Origin: Accumulibacter sp964428215
GTDB lineage: Bacteria; Pseudomonadota; Gammaproteobacteria; Burkholderiales; Rhodocyclaceae
Assembly (NCBI GenBank): GCA_964428215.1
Contig: CAYRXO010000019.1
Span: 1 to 27,163 of the forward strand
Length of the DNA stretch: 27,163 bases
Direction: 5' to 3'
Positions 26,657 to 27,163 of the stretch are shown piece by piece. Below the pieces are notes generated by a model that was not told the origin of the DNA, did no database searches, and saw only the letters and a program-made list of their open reading frames with translations. Position numbers and translations under genes: made by a program. How positions within the stretch are numbered: the first letter of the stretch is position 1; each line of letters starts with the position of its first letter.

Positions 26657-26681
26657 AAAATAAGCCTAGCCCCTTTTTTTT
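26657..26681 (-). repeat. Repeat copy I (minus orientation)
   Basis: Plus-strand AAAATAAGCCTAGCCCCTTT begins at 26657; its complement, AAAGGGGCTAGGCTTATTTT, is the family core. It starts exactly where the RHH antitoxin frame breaks off. Confidence 0.78.
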
Positions 26682-26742
26682 CTCTTTTTTTTCTCTTTTT
26701 TTTCTCTTTTTTTCTCTCTTTTTTCTCTCTTTTTTCTCTCCC
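26671..26742 (+). repeat. Pyrimidine-only tract of T-runs separated by CTC
   Basis: About 72 bases contain only C and T on the plus strand: runs of 6-8 T separated by CTC or CTCTC, in at least seven units. It extends directly from repeat copy I, as the TTTTCTCC links do in the 23584-23660 cluster. Slippage or a triplex-forming mirror-type sequence is possible. On the minus strand it gives meaningless Lys/Glu/Arg-rich frames. Confidence 0.85.
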
Positions 26743-26752
26743 AAAGAGTAGA

Positions 26753-26802
26753 GTGCCAAGTGGCACACAGGAGCGTCATCGGCGGCCGGTGCAAAGCACC
26801 GG
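26753..26802. other. Two adjacent perfect palindromes
   Basis: GTGCCA-AG-TGGCAC (26753-26766) and CCGGTGC-AAA-GCACCGG (26786-26802) lie between the pyrimidine tract and the IS end. No gene is recognised in 26743-26935. These may be parts of a former structured or IS-related sequence. Confidence 0.5.
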
Positions 26803-26935
26803 TGAACAGGAAGACTCATCAAACCAGAACCGGCTTGGGCCTCTTTACCGTACGTGCTGCCACCCGCGCCAAAGCAAGGGCACCGGTAGCGCAACAGTCG
26901 GGGGGCGAGCCCGCTCGGTGCAGGTCCGGTTAGGC

Positions 26936-26987
26936 CATACCCTTATACACAACTCACCCCGGGGCCGCCTCACGGATGAACTGGAGA
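26936..26987 (+). repeat. 52-base direct repeat, copy 1 (IS end)
   Basis: This is identical over 52 bases to 27112-27163, at an offset of 176 bases. It comprises the terminal inverted repeat plus the last 11 codons and stop of the transposase. Confidence 0.95.
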
Positions 26988-27112
26988 CCGACGACGCAGT
27001 CCATGACGCGCTGCAACCCGATCCAGATGGTTTTGACGCCCGGCTCGCCGTCGCCTTTGCGCGCCAGGAAGCCGCCGAGCATGGCCACCAATCGCAGGAC
27101 CTGGTTGAGAGC
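26954..27112 (-). pseudogene. C-terminal part of an IS4/IS50-like transposase
   Basis: The minus-strand frame ending at TGA (complement of 26954-26956) reads ALNQVLRLVAMLGGF, then LARKGDGEPGVKTIW and IGLQRVMD...REAAPG. The LGGF...W..L segment is homologous to the C-terminus of Tn5 transposase (LAKLGGF...ALWEGW), which mediates dimer contacts. Only 52 codons remain. Upstream in frame the second IS-end copy at 27112 introduces a stop. The part with the DDE triad would lie beyond the window. Confidence 0.68.
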
Positions 27113-27163
27113 ATACCCTTATACACAACTCACCCCGGGGCCGCCTCACGGATGAACTGGAGA
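27112..27163 (+). repeat. 52-base direct repeat, copy 2 (contig end)
   Basis: This is the second identical copy, which runs to the last base of the window. Either the IS end is tandemly duplicated or nested, or the assembler stopped when it re-entered a multi-copy sequence. Confidence 0.95.

Larger units (their letters stand above)
26936..27163 (-). mobile_element. Partial IS4-family, IS50/Tn5-like insertion sequence at the contig end
   Basis: The bases from 26936 read CATACCCTTATACACAACT and match the Tn5 outside end at 14 of 19 positions by eye, including the block CTTATACACAA. The element extends to the right, with the 3' end of a transposase gene on the minus strand immediately inside. 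The contig ends before the element is complete. A second copy of the same end starts at 27112. Confidence 0.72.

Noticed and set aside
26563..26894. Minus-strand Lys/Glu/Arg-rich frames
   Set aside because: The basic runs are the translation of the pyrimidine tract and not a protein.
26929..26935. GTTAGGC resembling an integron attC core site
   Set aside because: A seven-base match is expected by chance, and no partner site, imperfect palindrome or integrase was found; it merely abuts the IS end.
26606..27163. Plus-strand frame open from the RHH start to the contig end
   Set aside because: After codon 17 it translates the repeat, T/C tract and IS sequence; no homologous protein is recognisable.

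Overview
The window looks like a contig from a GC-rich betaproteobacterium, most likely Rhodocyclaceae (Accumulibacter, Dechloromonas or Propionivibrio type). This rests on protein similarity recalled from memory and on gene order (mltG-tmk-holB-pilZ-tatD, tsaB-rimI-family-4 uracil-DNA glycosylase), not on a search. Bases 1-50 are not biological: they match an Illumina P7 index adapter and cut the first gene (tadA) in its PCxxC zinc motif.

Region 1 (51-9081) is housekeeping. It holds the tadA 3' end, an L,D-transpeptidase, a convergent ygfZ-NRDE pair on the minus strand, and then a tight plus-strand operon mltG-tmk-holB-pilZ-tatD-ankyrin gene. That operon has start/stop overlaps at mltG/tmk, tmk/holB and tatD/ankyrin. 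The nucleotide nucleosidase ppnN follows. Region 2 (9082-13831) holds a large O-antigen-ligase-like membrane protein with an extra periplasmic domain, the fluoride channel crcB, a small secreted protein of unknown function, and a DUF2934 protein with a histone-like tail behind a very good sigma-70 promoter. Several stretches of 200-500 bp here have no convincing gene.

Region 3 (13832-23489) is again core: tsaB-rimI-udg, malate synthase aceB divergent from a LysR regulator with two interleaved inverted repeats between them, full-length cobalamin-dependent metH, and murB.

Region 4 (23490-27163) is different. It is accessory and mosaic, with a visibly AT-richer CPA2-type antiporter, a Phd/VapC toxin-antitoxin operon with a palindromic operator, at least nine degenerate copies of a repeat core AAAAGGGGCCAGGCTCAATT in both orientations, and long pyrimidine tracts. 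One copy follows directly on a truncated transposase and another on a truncated ribbon-helix-helix antitoxin. The contig ends in an IS4/IS50-like (Tn5-family) end whose terminal 52 bp are present twice.

The most interesting signal is this repeat family and its gene-breaking junctions in region 4. I see no CRISPR array, rRNA or tRNA gene, and no clear new defence system.
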